64,000 nucleotides of DNA from Sipunculus nudus. Lineage: Eukaryota; Annelida; Sipuncula; Golfingiida; Sipunculidae. Below the pieces are notes generated by a model that searched no databases, was not told the origin of the DNA, and saw nothing but the letters and a program-made list of their open reading frames with translations. The number at the start of each line of letters is the position of its first letter. Positions within the stretch are counted from its first letter, which is position 1. Where the stretch lies: the NCBI GenBank assembly GCA_026874595.1, contig CM049316.1, forward strand, positions 31,169,339 through 31,233,338. Direction: 5' to 3'. This document shows positions 34,844 through 49,801 of this stretch, in pieces. The position numbers and the translations under genes are program-made.

Positions 34844-37075
34844 GAACATTAATATCAAAAGTAAGGGCAATATCGTTCAATCAAAACCAGAAATGTATAA
34901 TTCTGCTACTTTAAGAAAGTCATTTATTGATTCCTGGGACACATTTTCTAATTTTAAAAGAATTTACCTACAGTGTTTCACCATTTCTGACGTTATTAGA
35001 GCCCCGCAAAGTCTAAAAATACATTATTTCTTAAGAAAATGGTACCAAAAAGCAATTATGAAGGCATAATCCCTTTGCTTAGACTTTGCTTATGCTTTGC
35101 TTATTCTTTGCTTACGGCAAAATCACAACAGAAATGCAGCATTTTCCTAAAAATACACACTTATATTACCCATATGGAGACAAACGGGTTCCCTGGCTAC
35201 ACAGCAGTCCCGGTTAGTGAAGATTAATATCAAAAGTAAGGGCAATATCGTTCAATCAAAACCAGAAATGTATAATTCTGCTGTTTTTATAAAAGTCATT
35301 TATTGATTTCTTGGACCCATTTTTCAATTTTAACACAATTTACCTACAGTGTTTCACCATTTCTAACATTATTAGACCCCCGCAAAGCTCAAATATACAT
35401 TATTTCTTCAGAAAATGGTGCCAAAAAGCAATTATGAAGGCATAATCCCTTTGCTTACACTTTGCTTATGGTTCGCTTATTCTTTGCTTACGGCAAAATC
35501 ACAACAGAAATGCAGCATTTTCCTAAAAATATATACTTATATTACCCATATGGAGACAACGGGTTCCCTGGCTACACAGCAGTCCCGGTTAATGAAGATT
35601 AATATCAAAAGTAAGGGCAATATCGTTCAATAAAAGCCGCACATGTATAATTCTGCTACTTTAAAAAAGTCATTTATTGATTCCTGGGACCCATTTTTTA
35701 ATTTTAACAGAATTTAAATACAGTGTTTCACCATTTCTGACATTATTAGACCCCCGCAAAGCCCAAATATACCTTATTTCTTCAGAAAATGGTGCCAAAA
35801 AGCAATTATGAAGGCATAATCCCTTTGCTTACACTTTGCTTATGCTTTGCTTATTCTTTGCTTACGGCAAAATCACAACAGAAATGCAGCATTTTCCTAA
35901 AAATACAGACTGATATGTCCCATAGGGAGACATACGGGTCCCCTGGCTACACAGCAGTCTCCGTTAGTGAACATTAATATCAAAAATAAGGGCAATATCG
36001 TTCAATCAAAACCGCAAATGTATATTTCAGCTATTTCTATAAAAGTCATTTATTGATTTCTGGGACCCATTTTTCAATTTTAACACAATTTACCTACAGT
36101 GTTTTACTATTTCTGGCATTATTAGAGCCCCGCGAAGTCTAAAAATACATTATTGTCTTCAGAAAATGGTGACAAAAAGCAATTATGAAGGCATAATCCC
36201 TTTGATTACACTTTGCTTATTCTTTGCTTCCGGCAAAATCACAACAAAAATGCAGCATTTTCCAAAAACTATATACTTATATTACCCATATGGAGACAAA
36301 CGGGTTCCGTGGCTACACAGCAGTCCCGGTTAGTGAAGATTAATATCAAAAGTAAGGGCAATATCGTTCAATAAAAACCGCACATGTATAATTCTGCTAC
36401 TTTAAAAAAGTCATTTATTGATTCCTGGGATCCATTTTTTAATTTTAACAGAATTTAAATACAGTGTTTCACCATTTCTGACATTATTAGAGCCCCGTGA
36501 AGTCTAAAAATACATTATTGTCTTCAGAAAATGGTGACAAAAAGCAATTATGAAGGCATAATCCCTTTGATTACAGTTTGCTTATTCTTTGCTTACGGCA
36601 AAATCACAACAGAAATGCAGCATTTTCCTAAAAATACACACTGATATGGCCCATAGGGAGACAGACGGGTTCCCTGGCTACACAGCAGTCCCAGTTAGTG
36701 AACATTAATATCAAAAATAAGGGCAATATCGTTCAATCAAAACCGCAAATGTATATTTCAGCTATTTTTATAAAAGACTTTTATTGGTTTCTTGGACCCA
36801 TTTTCCAATTTTAACACAATTTACCTACAGTGTTTTACCATTTCTGACATTATTTGACCCCCGTAAAGTCCAAAAATACATTATTTCTTCAGAAAATGGT
36901 GCCAAAAAGCAATTATGAAGGCATAATCCCTTTGCTTACAATTTGCTTATGCTTTGCTTATTCTTTGCTTATGGCAAAATCACAACAGAAATGCAGCATT
37001 TTCCTAAAAATAAACACTGATATGACCCATAGGAAGATAGACGGGTACTCTATCTGCACAGCAGTCCCGGTTAGT

Positions 37076-37239
37076 GAACATTAATATCAATCCCTTTGCT
37101 TACCATTTGCTTATGCTGTGCTTATTCTTTGCTTATGGCAAAATCACAACGGAAATGGAGCATTTTCCTAAAAATACACACTGATATGACCCATAGGGAG
37201 ATAGACGGGTCCTCTGCCTGCACAGCAGTCCCGGTTAGT
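37076..37239 (+). repeat. Truncated monomer (occurrence 2)
   Basis: Same junction, at 37,090. It lies 2396 bases after occurrence 1, inside the second copy of the 2396-bp unit. Confidence 0.88.
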
Positions 37240-38187
37240 GAACATTAATATCAAAAGTAAGGGCAATATCGTTCAATCAAAACCAGAAATGTATAATTCT
37301 GCTACTTTAAGAAAGTCATTTATTGATTCCTGGGACACATTTTCTAATTTTAAAAGAATTTACCTACAGTGTTTCACCATTTCTGACGTTATTAGAGCCC
37401 CGCAAAGTCTAAAAATACATTATTTCTTAAGAAAATGGTACCAAAAAGCAATTATGAAGGCATAATCCCTTTGCTTAGACTTTGCTTATGCTTTGCTTAT
37501 TCTTTGCTTACGGCAAAATCACAACAGAAATGCAGCATTTTCCTAAAAATACACACTTATATTACCCATATGGAGACAAACGGGTTCCCTGGCTACACAG
37601 CAGTCCCGGTTAGTGAAGATTAATATCAAAAGTAAGGGCAATATCGTTCAATCAAAACCAGAAATGTATAATTCTGCTACTTTAAAAAAAATCATTTATT
37701 TATTCCTGGGACCCATTTACTAATTTTAAAAGAATTTACCTACAGTGTTTCACCATTTCTGACGTTATTAGACCCCCGCAAAGTCTAAAAATACATTATT
37801 GTCTTCAGAAAATGGTGCCAAAAAGCAATTATGAAGGCATAATCCCTTTGCTTACCCTTTGCTTATGCTTTGCTTATTCTTTGCTTACGGCAAAATCACA
37901 ACGGAAATGGAGCATTTTCCTAAAAATAAACACTGATATGACCCATAGGGAGATAGACGGGTCTTCTGGCTGCACAGCGCTCCCGGTTAGTGAACATTAA
38001 TATCAAAAGTAAGGGCAATATCGTTCAATCAAAACCAGAAATGTATATTTCAGCTGTTTTTATAAAAGTCATTTATTGATTTCTTGGACCCATTTTTCAA
38101 TTTTAACACAATTTACCTACAGTGTTTCACCATTTCTGACATTATTAGACCCCCGCAAAGCTCAAATATACCTTATTTCTTCAGAAA

Positions 38188-40390
38188 ATGGTGCCAAAAA
38201 GCAATTATGAAGGCATAATCCCTTTGCTTACACTTTGCTTATGCTTTGCTTATTCTTTGCTTACGGCAAAATCACAACAGAAATGCAGCATTTTCCTAAA
38301 AATACAGACTGATATGTCCCATAGGGAGACATACGGGTCCCCTGGCTACACAGCAGTCTCCGTTAGTGAACATTAATATCAAAAATAAGGGCAATATCGT
38401 TCAATCAAAACCGCAAATGTATATTTCAGCTATTTCTATAAAAGTCATTTATTGATTTCTGGGACCCATTTTTCAATTTTAACACAATTTACCTACAGTG
38501 TTTTACTATTTCTGGCATTATTAGAGCCCCGCGAAGTCTAAAAATACATTATTGTCTTCAGAAAATGGTGACAAAAAGCAATTATGAAGGCATAATCCCT
38601 TTGATTACACTTTGCTTATTCTTTGCTTCCGGCAAAATCACAACAAAAATGCAGCATTTTCCAAAAACTATATACTTATATTACCCATATGGAGACAAAC
38701 GGGTTCCCTGGCTACACAGCAGTCCCGGTTAGTGAAGATTAATATCAAAAGTAAGGGCAATATCGTTCAATAAAAACCGCACATGTATAATTCTGCTACT
38801 TTAAAAAAGTCATTTATTGATTCCTGGGATCCATTTTTTAATTTTAACAGAATTTAAATACAGTGTTTCACCATTTCTGACATTATTAGAGCCCCGCGAA
38901 GTCTAAAAATACATTATTGTCTTCAGAAAATGGTGACAAAAAGCAATTATGAAGGCATAATCCCTTTGATTACACTTTGCTTATTCTTTGCTTACGGCAA
39001 AATCACAACAGAAATGCAGCATTTTCCTAAAAATACACACTGATATGGCCCATAGGGAGACAGACGGGTTCCCTGGCTACACAGCAGTCCCAGTTAGTGA
39101 ACATTAATATCAAAAATAAGGGCAATATCGTTCAATCAAAACCGCAAATGTATATTTCAGCTATTTTTATAAAAGACTTTTATTGGTTTCTTGGACCCAT
39201 TTTCCAATTTTAACACAATTTACCTACAGTGTTTTACCATTTCTGCCATTATTAGACCCCCTTAAAGTCCAAAAATACATTAATTCTTCAGAAAATGGTG
39301 CCAAAAAGCAATTATGAAGGCATAATCCCTTTGCTTACCCTTTGCTAATGCTTTGCTTATTCATTGCTTACGGCAAAATCACAACGGAAATGGAGCATTT
39401 TCCTACAAATAAACACTGATATGACCCATAGGGAGATAGACGGGTCCTCTGTCTGCACAGCAGTCCCAGTTAGTGAACATTAATATCAAAAGTAAGGGCA
39501 ATATCGTTCAATCAAAACCAGAAATGGATATTTCAGCTGTTTTTATAAAAGTCATTTATTGATTTCTTTGAATCATTTTTCAATTTTAACACAATTTACC
39601 TACAGTGTTTTACCATTTCTGACATAATTAGACCCCCGCGAAGTCTAAAAAATACATTATTTCTTCAGAAAATGGTGCAAAAAAGCAATTATGAAGGCAT
39701 AATCCCTTTGCTTACCCTCCGCTTATGCTTTGCTTATTCTTTGCTTACGGCAAAATCACAACGGAATGGAGCATTTTCCTAAAAATAAACACTGATATGA
39801 CCCATAGGGAGATGGACGGGTTCTCTGACTGCACAGCAGTCCCGGTTAGTGAACATTAATATCAAAAGTAAGGGCAATATCGTTCAATCAAAACCAGAAA
39901 TGTATATTTCAGCTATTTTTATAAAAGTCATTTATTGATTTCTTGGACCCATTTTTCAATTTTAACACAATTTACCTACAGTGTTTTACTATTTCTGACA
40001 TTATTAGAGCCCAGCGAAGTCTAAAAATACACTATTGTCTTCAGAAAATGGTGACAAAAAGCAATTATGAAGGCATAATCCCTTTGATTACACTTTGCTT
40101 ATGCTTTGCTTATTCTTTGCTTACGGCAAAATCACAACAGAAATGCAGCATTTTCCTAAAAATACACACTGATATGACCAATAGGGAGACAGACGGGTTC
40201 CCTGGCTACACAGCAGTCCCGGTTAGTGAACATTAATATCAAAAATAAGGGCAATATCTTCAATCAAAACCGCAAATGTATATTTCAGCTATTTTTATAA
40301 AAGACTTTTATTGGTTTCTTGGACCCATTTTCCAATTTTAACACAATTTACCTACAGTGTTTTACCATTTCTGACATCATTAGACCCCCG
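38188..40390 (+). repeat. Segmental duplicate of 31,135-33,340 (offset 7053)
   Basis: Landmarks at 31,135, 32,890 and 33,183 recur at 38,188, 39,943 and 40,236, each 7053 later. The pair includes a shared rare variant, CACTATTGTC in place of CATTATTGTC, at about 32,975 and 40,028. Similarity weakens after about 33,340/40,393. Confidence 0.8.
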
Positions 40391-41399
40391 CAGAGTCCAA
40401 AAATACATTATTTCTTCAGAAAATGGTGCCAAAAAGCAATTATGAAGGCATAATCCCTTTGCTTAGACTTTGCTTATGCTTTGCTTATTCTTTACTTACG
40501 GCAAAATCACAACAGAAGTGGAGCATTTTTTCTAAAAATAAACACTGATATGACCCATAGGGAGATAGACGGGTGCTCTGACTGCACAGCAGTCCCAGTT
40601 AGTGAACATTAATATCAAAAGTAAGGGCAATATCGTTCAATCAAAACCAGAAATGTATAATTCTGCTACTTTAAAAAAGTGATTTATTGATTCCTGGGAC
40701 ACATTTTCTAATTTTAAAAGAATTTACCTACAGTGTTTCACCATTTCTGATGTTATTAGAGCCCCGCAAAGTCTAAAAATACATTATTTCTTAAGAAAAT
40801 GGTACCAAAAAGCAATTATGAAGGCATAATCCCTTTGCTTAGACTTTGCTTATGCTTTGCTTATTCTTTGCTTACGGCAAAATCACAACAGAAATGCAGC
40901 ATTTTCCTAAAAATACACACTTATATTACCCATATGGAGACAAACGGGTTCCCTGGCTACACAGCAGTCCCGGTAAGTGAACATTAATGTCAAGTGTAAG
41001 GGCAATATCGTTCAATCAAAACCACAAATGTATAATTCTGCTTCTTTAAAAAAGTCATTTATTGATTCCTGGGACCCATTTTCTAATTTTCACAGAATTT
41101 ACCTACAGTGTTTTACCATTTCTGACATTATAAGACCCCCGCAAAGCCCAAATATACATTATCTCTTCAGAAAATGGTGCCAAAAAGCAATTATGAAGGC
41201 ATTATCCCTTTGCTTACCCTTTGCTTATGCTTTGCTTATTCTTTGCTTACGGCAAAATCACAACGGAAATGGAGCATTTTCCTAAAAATAAACACTGATA
41301 TGACCCATAGGGAGATAGACGGGTCCTCTGGCTGCACAGCTTTCCCGGTTAGTGAAGATTAATATCAAAAGTTAGGGCAATATCGTTCAATCAAAACCA

Positions 41400-41560
41400 G
41401 AAATGTATAATTCTGCTACTTTAAAAAAGTCATTTATTGATTCCTTGGACCCATTTTCTACTTTTAACAGAATTTAAATACAGTGTTTCACCATTTCTGA
41501 CATTATTAGACCCCCGGTTAGTGAAGAGTTATATCAAAAGTAAGGGCAATATCGTTCAAT
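41400..41560 (+). repeat. Truncated monomer with a different breakpoint
   Basis: At 41,511-41,517 the sequence jumps from the TTATTAGACCCCCG box to the CCCGGTTAGTG box further along the monomer, dropping a little over 200 bp. The shared CCCG at the join suggests a microhomology-mediated or replication-slippage deletion. It is seen once in this window. Confidence 0.82.
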
Positions 41561-44500
41561 CAAAACCAGAAATGTATAATTCTGCTACTTTAAGAAAGTC
41601 ATTTATTGATTCCTGGGACACATTTTCTAATTTTAAAAGAATTTACCTACAGTGTTTCACCATTTCTGACGTTATTAGAGCCCCGCAAAGTCTAAAAATA
41701 CATTATTTCTTAAGAAAATGGTACCAAAAAGCAATTATGAAGGCATAATCCCTTTGCTTAGACTTTGCTTATGCTTTGCTTATTCTTTGCTTACGGCAAA
41801 ATCACAACAGAAATGCAGCATTTTCCTAAAAATACACACATATTACCCATATGGAGACAAACGGGTTCCCTGGCTACACAGCAGTCCCGGTTAGTGAACA
41901 TTAATATCAAAAGTAAGGGCAATATCGTTCAATCAAAACCAGAAATGTATAATTCTGCTACTTTAAAAAAAATCATTTATTTATTCCTGGGACCCATTTA
42001 CTAATTTTAAAAGAATTTACCTACAGTGTTTCACCATTTCTAACATTATTAGACCCCCGCAAAGCTCAAATATACATTATTTTTTCAGAAAATGGTGCCA
42101 AAAAGCAATTATGAAGGCATAATCCCTTTGCTTACCCTTTGCTTATGCTTTGCTTATTCTTTGCTTACGGCAAAATCACAACGGAAATGGAGCATTTTCC
42201 TAAAAATAAACACTGATATGACCCATAGGGAGATAGACGGGGACTCTGACTGCACAGCAGTCCCGGTTAGTGAACATTAATATCAAAAGTAAGGGCAATA
42301 TCGTTCAATCAAAACCAGAAATGTATAATTCTGCTACTTTAAAAAAGTCATTCATTGATTCCTGGGACCTATTTTCTAAATTTAAAAGAATTTACCTACA
42401 GTGTTTCACCATTTCTGACGTTATTAGAGCCCCGCAAATCTAAAAATACATTATTGTCTTCAGAAAATGGTGCCAAAAAGCAATTATGAAGGCATAATCC
42501 CTTTGCTTACACTTTGCTTATGCTTTGCTTATTCTTTGCTTACGGCAAAATCACAACAGAAATGCAGCATTTTCCTAAAAATACATACTTATATTACCCA
42601 TATCGAGACAAACGGGCTCCCTGGCTACACAGCAGTCACGGTCAGTGAAGATTAATATCAAAAGTAAGGGCAATATCGTTCAATAAAAACCGCACATGTA
42701 TAATTCTGCTACTTTCAAAAAGTCATTTATTGATTCCTGGGACCCATTTTCTAATTTTAACAGAATTTAAATACAGTGTTTCACCATTTCTGACATTATT
42801 AGACCCCCGCAAAGCCCAAATATACATTATTTCTTCAGAAAATGGTGCCAAAAAGCAATTATGAAGGCATAATCCCTTTGCTTACACTTTGCTCATGCTT
42901 TGCTTATTCTTTGCTTACGGCAAAATCACAACAGAAATGAAGCATTTTCCCTAAAAATACACACTAATATGACCCATAGGGAGACAGACGGCTCCCCTGG
43001 CTAGACAACAGTCCCGGATAGTGAACATTAATATCAAAAATAAGGGCAATATCGTTCAATCAAAACCGCAAATGTATATTTCAGCTATTTTTATAAAAGT
43101 CATTTATTGATTTCTTGGACCCATTTTTGAATTTTAACACAATTTACCTACAGTGTTTTACTATTTCTGACATTATTAGACCCCCGCGAAGTCTAAAAAT
43201 ACATTATTGTCTTCAGAAAATGGTGCCAAAAAGCAATTATGAAGGCATAATCCCTTTGCTTACACTTTGCTTATCCTTTGCTTATTCTTTGCTTACGGCA
43301 AAATCACAACAGAAATGCAGCATTTTCCTAAAAATACACACTGATATGACCCATAGGGAGACAGACGGGTTCCCTGGCTACACAGCAGTCCCGGTTAGTG
43401 AACATTAATATCAAAAATAAGGGCAATATCGTTCAATCAAAACCGCAAATGTATATTTCAGCTATTTTTATAGAAGTCATTTATTGCTTTCTTTGACCCA
43501 TTTTCCAATTTTAACACAATTTACCTACAGTGTTTTACCATTTCTGACATTATTAGACCCCCGTAAAGTCCAAAAATACATTATTTCTTCAGAAAATGGT
43601 GCCAAAAAGCAATTATGAAGGCATAATCCCTTTGCTTACCCTTTGCTTATGCTTTGCTTATTCTTTGCTTACGGCAAAATCACAGCGGAAATGGAGCATT
43701 TTCCTAAAAATAAACACTGATATGACAGATAGGGAGACAGACGGGTTCCCTGGCTACACAGCAGTCCCGGTTAGTGAACATTAATGTCAAAAGTAAGGGC
43801 AATATCCTTTAATCAAAACCACAAATGTATAATTCTGCTTCTTTAAAAAAGTCATTAATTGATTCCTGGGACCCATTTTCTAATTTTAACAGAATTTAAA
43901 TACAGTGTTTCACCATTTCTGACATTATTAGACCCCCGCAAAGTCTAAAAATACATTATTTCTTCAGAAAATGGTGCCAAAAAGCAATTATGAAGGCATA
44001 TTCCCTTTGCTTACCCTTTGCTTATGCTTTGCTTATTCTTTGCTTACGGCAAAATCACAACGGAAATGGAGCATTTTCCTAAAAATAAACACTGATATGA
44101 CCCATACGGAGATAGACGGGGACTCTGACTGCACAGCATTCCCGGTTAGTGAACATTAATATCAAAAGTAAGGGCAATATCGTTCAATCAAAACCAGAAA
44201 TGTATAATTCTGCTTCTTGATAAAAAATCATTTATTTATTCCTGGGACCCATTTTCTAATTTTCACAGAATTTACCTACAGTGTTTCACCATTTCTGACG
44301 TTATTAGAGCCCCGCAAAGTCTAAAAATACATTATTGTCTTCAGAAAATGGTGCCAAAAAGCAATAATGAAGGCATAATCCCTTTGCTTACACTTTTCTT
44401 ATGCTTTCTTATTCTTTGCTTACGGCAAAATCACAACGGAAATGGAGCATTTTCCTAAAAATAAACACTGATATGACCCATAGGGAGATTGACGGGTCCT

Positions 44501-46881
44501 CTGGCTGCACAGCGTTCTCGGTTAGTGAACATTAATATCAAAAGTAAGGGCAATATCGTTCAATCAAAACCAGAAATGTATATTTCAGCTATTTCTATAA
44601 AAGTCATTTATTGATTCCTGGGACCTATTTTCTAATTTTAAAAGAATTTACCTACAATGTTTCACCATTTCTGACGTTATTAGAGCCCCGCAAAGTCTAA
44701 AAATACATTATTGTCTTCAGAAAATGGTGCCAAAAAGCAATTATGAAGGCATAATCCCTTTGCTTAGACTTTGCTTATGCTTTGCTTATTCTTTGCTTAC
44801 GGCAAAATCACAACAGAAATGCAGCATTTTTCTAAAAATACACACTGATATGACCCATAGGGAGACAGACGGGTTCCCTGGCTACACAGCAGTCCCGGTT
44901 AGTGAACATTAATATCAAAAATAAGGGCAATATCATTTATTCAAAACCGCAAATGTATATTTCAGCTATTTTTATAAAAGTCATTTATTGGTTTCTTGGA
45001 CCCATTTTCCAATTTTAACACAATTTACCTACAGTGTTTTACCATTTCTGACATTATTAGACCCCCGTAAAGTCCAAAAATACATTATTTCTTCAGAAAA
45101 TGGTGCCAAAAAGCAATTATGAAGGCATAATCCCTTTGCTTACCATTTGCTTATGCTTTGCTTATTCTTTGCTTATGGCAAAATCACAACAGAAATGCAG
45201 CAATTCCCTAAAAATACACACTAATATGACCCATAGGAAGACAGACGGGTCCCCTGGCTAAACAGCAGTCCCCGTTAGTGAACATTAATATAAAAAATAA
45301 GGGCAATATCGTTCAATCAAAACCGCAAATGTATATTTCAGCTATTTTTATAAAAGTCATTTATTGATTTCATGGACCCATTTTTCAATTTTAACACAAT
45401 TTACCTACAGTGTTTTACTATTTCTGACATTATTAGACCACCGCTAAGTCTAAAAATACATTATTGTCTTCAGAAAATATTGTCAAAAAGCAATTATGAA
45501 GGCATAATCCCTTTGCTTACACTTTGCTTATGCTTTGCATTCTTTGCTTACGGCAAAATCACAACGGAAATGGAGCATTTTCCTAAAAATAAACACTGAT
45601 ATGACCCATAGGGAGATAGACGGGGACTCTGACTGCACAGCATTCCCGGTTAGTGAACATTAATATCAAAAGTAAGGGCAATATCGTTCAATCAAAACCA
45701 GAAATGTATAATTCTGCTTCTTGAGAAAAAATAATTTATTTATTCCTGGGACCCATTTTCTAATTTTCACAGAATTTACCTACAGTGTTTCACCATTTCT
45801 GACGTTATTAGAGCCCCGCAAAGTCTAAAAATACATTATTGTCTTCAGAAAATGGTGCCAAAAAGCAATAATGAAGGCATAATCCCTTTGCTTACACTTT
45901 GCTTATGCTTTGCTTATTCTTTGCTTACGGCAAAATCACAACGGAAATGGAGCATTTTCCTAAAAATAAACACTGATATGACCCATAGGGAGATAGACGG
46001 GTCCTCTGGCTGCAGAGCGTTCCCGGTTAGTGAACATTAATATCAAAAGTATGGGCAATATCGTTCAATCAAAACCAGAAATGTATATTTCAGCTATTTT
46101 TATAAAAGTCATTTATTGATTTCTTGGACCCATTTTTCAATTTTAACACAATTTACCTACAGTGTTTTACTATTTCTGACATTATTAGACCCCCGCGAAG
46201 TCTAAAAATACATTATTGTCTTCAGAAAATGGTGCCAAAAAGCAATTATGAAGGCATAATCCCTTTGCTTAGACTTTGCTTATGCTTTGCTTATTCTTTG
46301 CTTACGGCAAAATCACAACAGAAATGCAGCATTTTCCTAAAAGTACACACTGATATGACACATAGGGAGACAGACGGGTTCCCTGGCTACACAGCTGTCC
46401 CGGTTAGTGAACATTAATATCAAAAATAAGGGCAATATCGTTCAATCAAAACCGCAAATGTATATTTCAGCTATTTTTATAAAAGTCATTTATTGGTTTC
46501 TTGGACCCATTTTCCAATTTTAACACAATTTACCTACAGTGTTTTACCATTTCTGACATTATTAGACCCCCGTAAAGTACAAAAATACATTATTTCTTCA
46601 GAAAATGGTGCCAAAAAGCAATTATGAAGGCATAATCCCTTTGCTTACCCTTTGCTTATGCTTTGCTTATTCTTTGCTTATGGCAAAATCACAACAGAAA
46701 TGCAGCATTTTCCTAAAAATAAACACTGATATGACCCATAGGAAGATAGACGGGTCCCCTGGCTACACAGCAGTCCCGGTTAGGGAACAATAATATCAAA
46801 AATAAGGGCAATATCGTTCAATCAAAACCGCAAATGTATATTTCAGCTATTTTTATAAAAGTCATTTATTGGTTTCTTGGA

Positions 46882-47101
46882 CCCCTTGGACGTTATTAGA
46901 GCCCCTTGGACGTTATTAGAGCCCCGCAAAGTCTAAAAATACATTATTGTCTTCAGAAAATGGTGCCAAAAAGCAATTATGAAGGCATAATCCCTTTGCT
47001 TAGACTTTGCTTATGTTTAAAAATACATTATTGTCTTCAGAAAATGGTGCCAAAAAGCAATTATGAAGGCATAATCCCTTTGCTTAGACTTTGCTTATGC
47101 T
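46882..47101 (+). repeat. Rearranged monomer: 20-bp doublet and 84-bp duplication
   Basis: A 20-bp unit (CCCCTTGGACGTTATTAGAG) occurs twice in a row at 46,882-46,901 and 46,902-46,921, replacing the normal CCATTTTCCAATTTT to TTTCTGAC segment. Then 46,934-47,017 is repeated in tandem at 47,018-47,101 (84 bp; covers TAAAAATACATT through the start of the subrepeats). Confidence 0.88.
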
Positions 47102-48729
47102 TTGCTTATTCTTTGCTTACGGCAAAATCACAACAGAAATGCAGCATTTTTCTAAAAATACACACTGATATGACCCATAGGGAGACAGACGGGTTCCCTG
47201 GCTACACAGCAGTCCCGGTTAGTGAACATTAATATCAAAAATAAGGGCAATATCGTTTAATCAAAACCGCAAATGTATATTTCAGCTATTTTTATAAAAG
47301 TCATTTATTGGTTTCTTGGACCCATTTTCCAATTTTAACACAATTTACCTACAGTGTTTTACCATTTCTGACATTATTAGACCCCCGTAAAGTCCAAAAA
47401 TACATTATTTCTTCAGAAAATGGTGCCAAAAAGCAATTATGAAGGCATAATCCCTTTGCTTACCATTTGCTTATGCTTTGCTTATTCTTTGCTTATGGCA
47501 AAATCACAACAGAAATGCAGCAATTCCCTAAAAATACACACTAATATGACCCATAGGAAGACAGACGGGTCCCCTGGCTACACAGCAGTCCCGGTTAGTG
47601 AACATTAATATCAAAAATAAGGGCAATATCGTTCAATCAAAACCGCAAATGTATATTTCAGCTATTTTTATAAAAGTCATTTATTGATTTCTTGGACCCA
47701 TTTTTCAATTTTAACACAATTTACCTACAGTGTTTTACTATTTCTGACATTATTAGACCACCGCTAAGTCTAAAAATACATTATTGTCTTCAGAAAATGG
47801 TGTCAAAAAGCAATTATGAAGGCATAATCCCTTTGCTTACACTTTGCTTATGCTTTGCTTATTCTTTGCTTACGGCAAAATCACAACGGAAATGGAGCAT
47901 TTTCCTAAAAATAAACACTGATATGACCCATAGGGAGATAGACGGGTCCTCTGGCTGCAGAGCGTTCCCGGTTAGTGAACATTAATATCAAAAGTATGGG
48001 CAATATCGTTCAATCTAAACCAGAAATGTATATTTCAGCTATTTTTATAAAAGTCATTTATTGATTTCTTGGACCCATTTTTCAATTTTAACACAATTTA
48101 CCTACAGTGTTTTACTATTTCTGACATTATTAGACCCCCGCGAAGTCTAAAAATACATTATTGTCTTCAGAAAATGGTGCCAAAAAGCAATTATGAAGGC
48201 ATAATCCCTTTGCTTACACTTTGCTTATGCTTTGCTTATTCTTTGCTTACGGCAAAATCACAACAGAAATGCAGCATTTTCCTAAAAGTACACACTGATA
48301 TGACCCATAGGGAGACAGACGGGTTCCCTGGCTACACAGCTGTCCCGGTTAGTGAACATTAATATCAAAAATAAGGGCAATATCGTTCAATCAAAACCGC
48401 AAATGTATATTTCAGCTATTTTTATAAAAGTCATTTATTGGTTTCTTGGACCCATTTTCCAATTTTAACACAATTTACCTACAGTGTTTTACCATTTCTG
48501 ACATTATTAGACCCCCGTAAAGTCCAAAAATACATTATTTCTTCAGAAAATGGTGCCAAAAAGCAATTATGAAGGCATAATCCCTTTGCTTACCCTTTGC
48601 TTATGCTTTGCTTATTCTTTGCTTATGGCAAAATCACATCAGAAATGCAGCATTTTCCTAAAAATAAACACTGATATGACCCATAGGAAGATAGACGGGT
48701 ACTCTAACTGCACAGCAGTCCCGGTTAGT

Positions 48730-48893
48730 GAACATTAATATCAATCCCTTTGCTTACCATTTGCTTATGCTGTGCTTTTTCTTTGCTTATGGCAAAATCA
48801 CAACAGAAATGCAGCATTTTCCTAAAAATACACACTAATATGACCCTTAGGGAGACAGACGGGTCCCCTGGCTACACAGCAGTCCCGGTTAGG
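48730..48893 (+). repeat. Truncated monomer (occurrence 3)
   Basis: Same junction, at about 48,744, but the right part is of the AAATGCAG/AGACAGACGGG type, unlike occurrences 1 and 2. Confidence 0.85.
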
Positions 48894-48990
48894 GAACAAT
48901 AATATAAAAAATAAGGGCAATATCGTTCAATCAAAACCGCAAATGTATATTTCAGCTATTTTTATAAAAGTCATTTATTGGTTTCTTGGA

Positions 48991-49210
48991 CCCCTTGGAC
49001 GTTATTAGAGCCCCTTGGACGTTATTAGAGCCCCGCAAAGTCTAAAAATACATTATTGTCTTCAGAAAATGGTGCCAAAAAGCAATTATGAAGGCATAAT
49101 CCCTTTGCTTAGACTTTGCTTATGTTTAAAAATACATAATTGTCTTCAGAAAATGGTGCCAAAAAGCAATTATGAAGGCATAATCCCTTTGCTTAGACTT
49201 TGCTTATGCT
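48991..49210 (+). repeat. Second copy of the rearranged monomer
   Basis: The same 20-bp doublet occurs at 48,991-49,010 and 49,011-49,030, followed by the same 84-bp tandem duplication, all exactly 2109 bases after the first copy. A few point differences (for example CATAATTG for CATTATTG near 49,137) show some divergence since duplication. Confidence 0.88.
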
Positions 49211-49801
49211 TTGCTTATTCTTTGCTTACGGCAAAATCACAACAGAAATGCAGCATTTTTCTAAAAATACACACTGATATGACCCATAGGGAGACAGACG
49301 GGTTCCCTGGCTACACAGCAGTCCCGGTTAGTGAACATTAATATCAAAAATAAGGGCAATATCGTTTAATCAAAACCGCAAATGTATATTTCAGCTATTT
49401 TTGTAAAAGTCATTTATTGGTTTCTTGGACCCATTTTCCAATTTTAACACAATTTACCTACAGTGTTTTACCATTTCTGACATTATTAGACCCCCGTAAA
49501 GTCCAAAAATACATTATTTCTTCAGAAAATGGTGCTAAAAAGCAATTATGAAGGCATAATCCCTTTGCTTACCATTTGCTTATGCTTTGCTTATTCTTTG
49601 CTTATGGCAAAATCACAACAGAAATGCAGCAATTCCCTAAAAATACACACTAATATGACCCATAGGAAGACAGACGGGTCCCCTGGCTACACAGCAGTCC
49701 CGGTTAGTGAACATTAATATCAAAAATAAGGGCAATATCGTTCAATCAAAACCGCAAATGTATATTTCAGCTATTTTTATAAAAGTCATTTATTGATTTC
49801 T

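Larger units (their letters stand above)
34444..39235 (+). repeat. Higher-order repeat of about 2396 bp, two copies
   Basis: Copy 1 is about 34,444-36,839 and copy 2 about 36,840-39,235. Landmarks at 34,458/36,854, 34,842/37,238 and 35,039/37,435 are 2396 apart, and 35,789/38,188 are 2399 apart. The change of offset marks one monomer (about 35,230-35,600 in copy 1, about 37,630-38,000 in copy 2) that differs in type between the copies, as a replacement would produce. Each copy contains the truncated monomer described separately. Confidence 0.82.
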
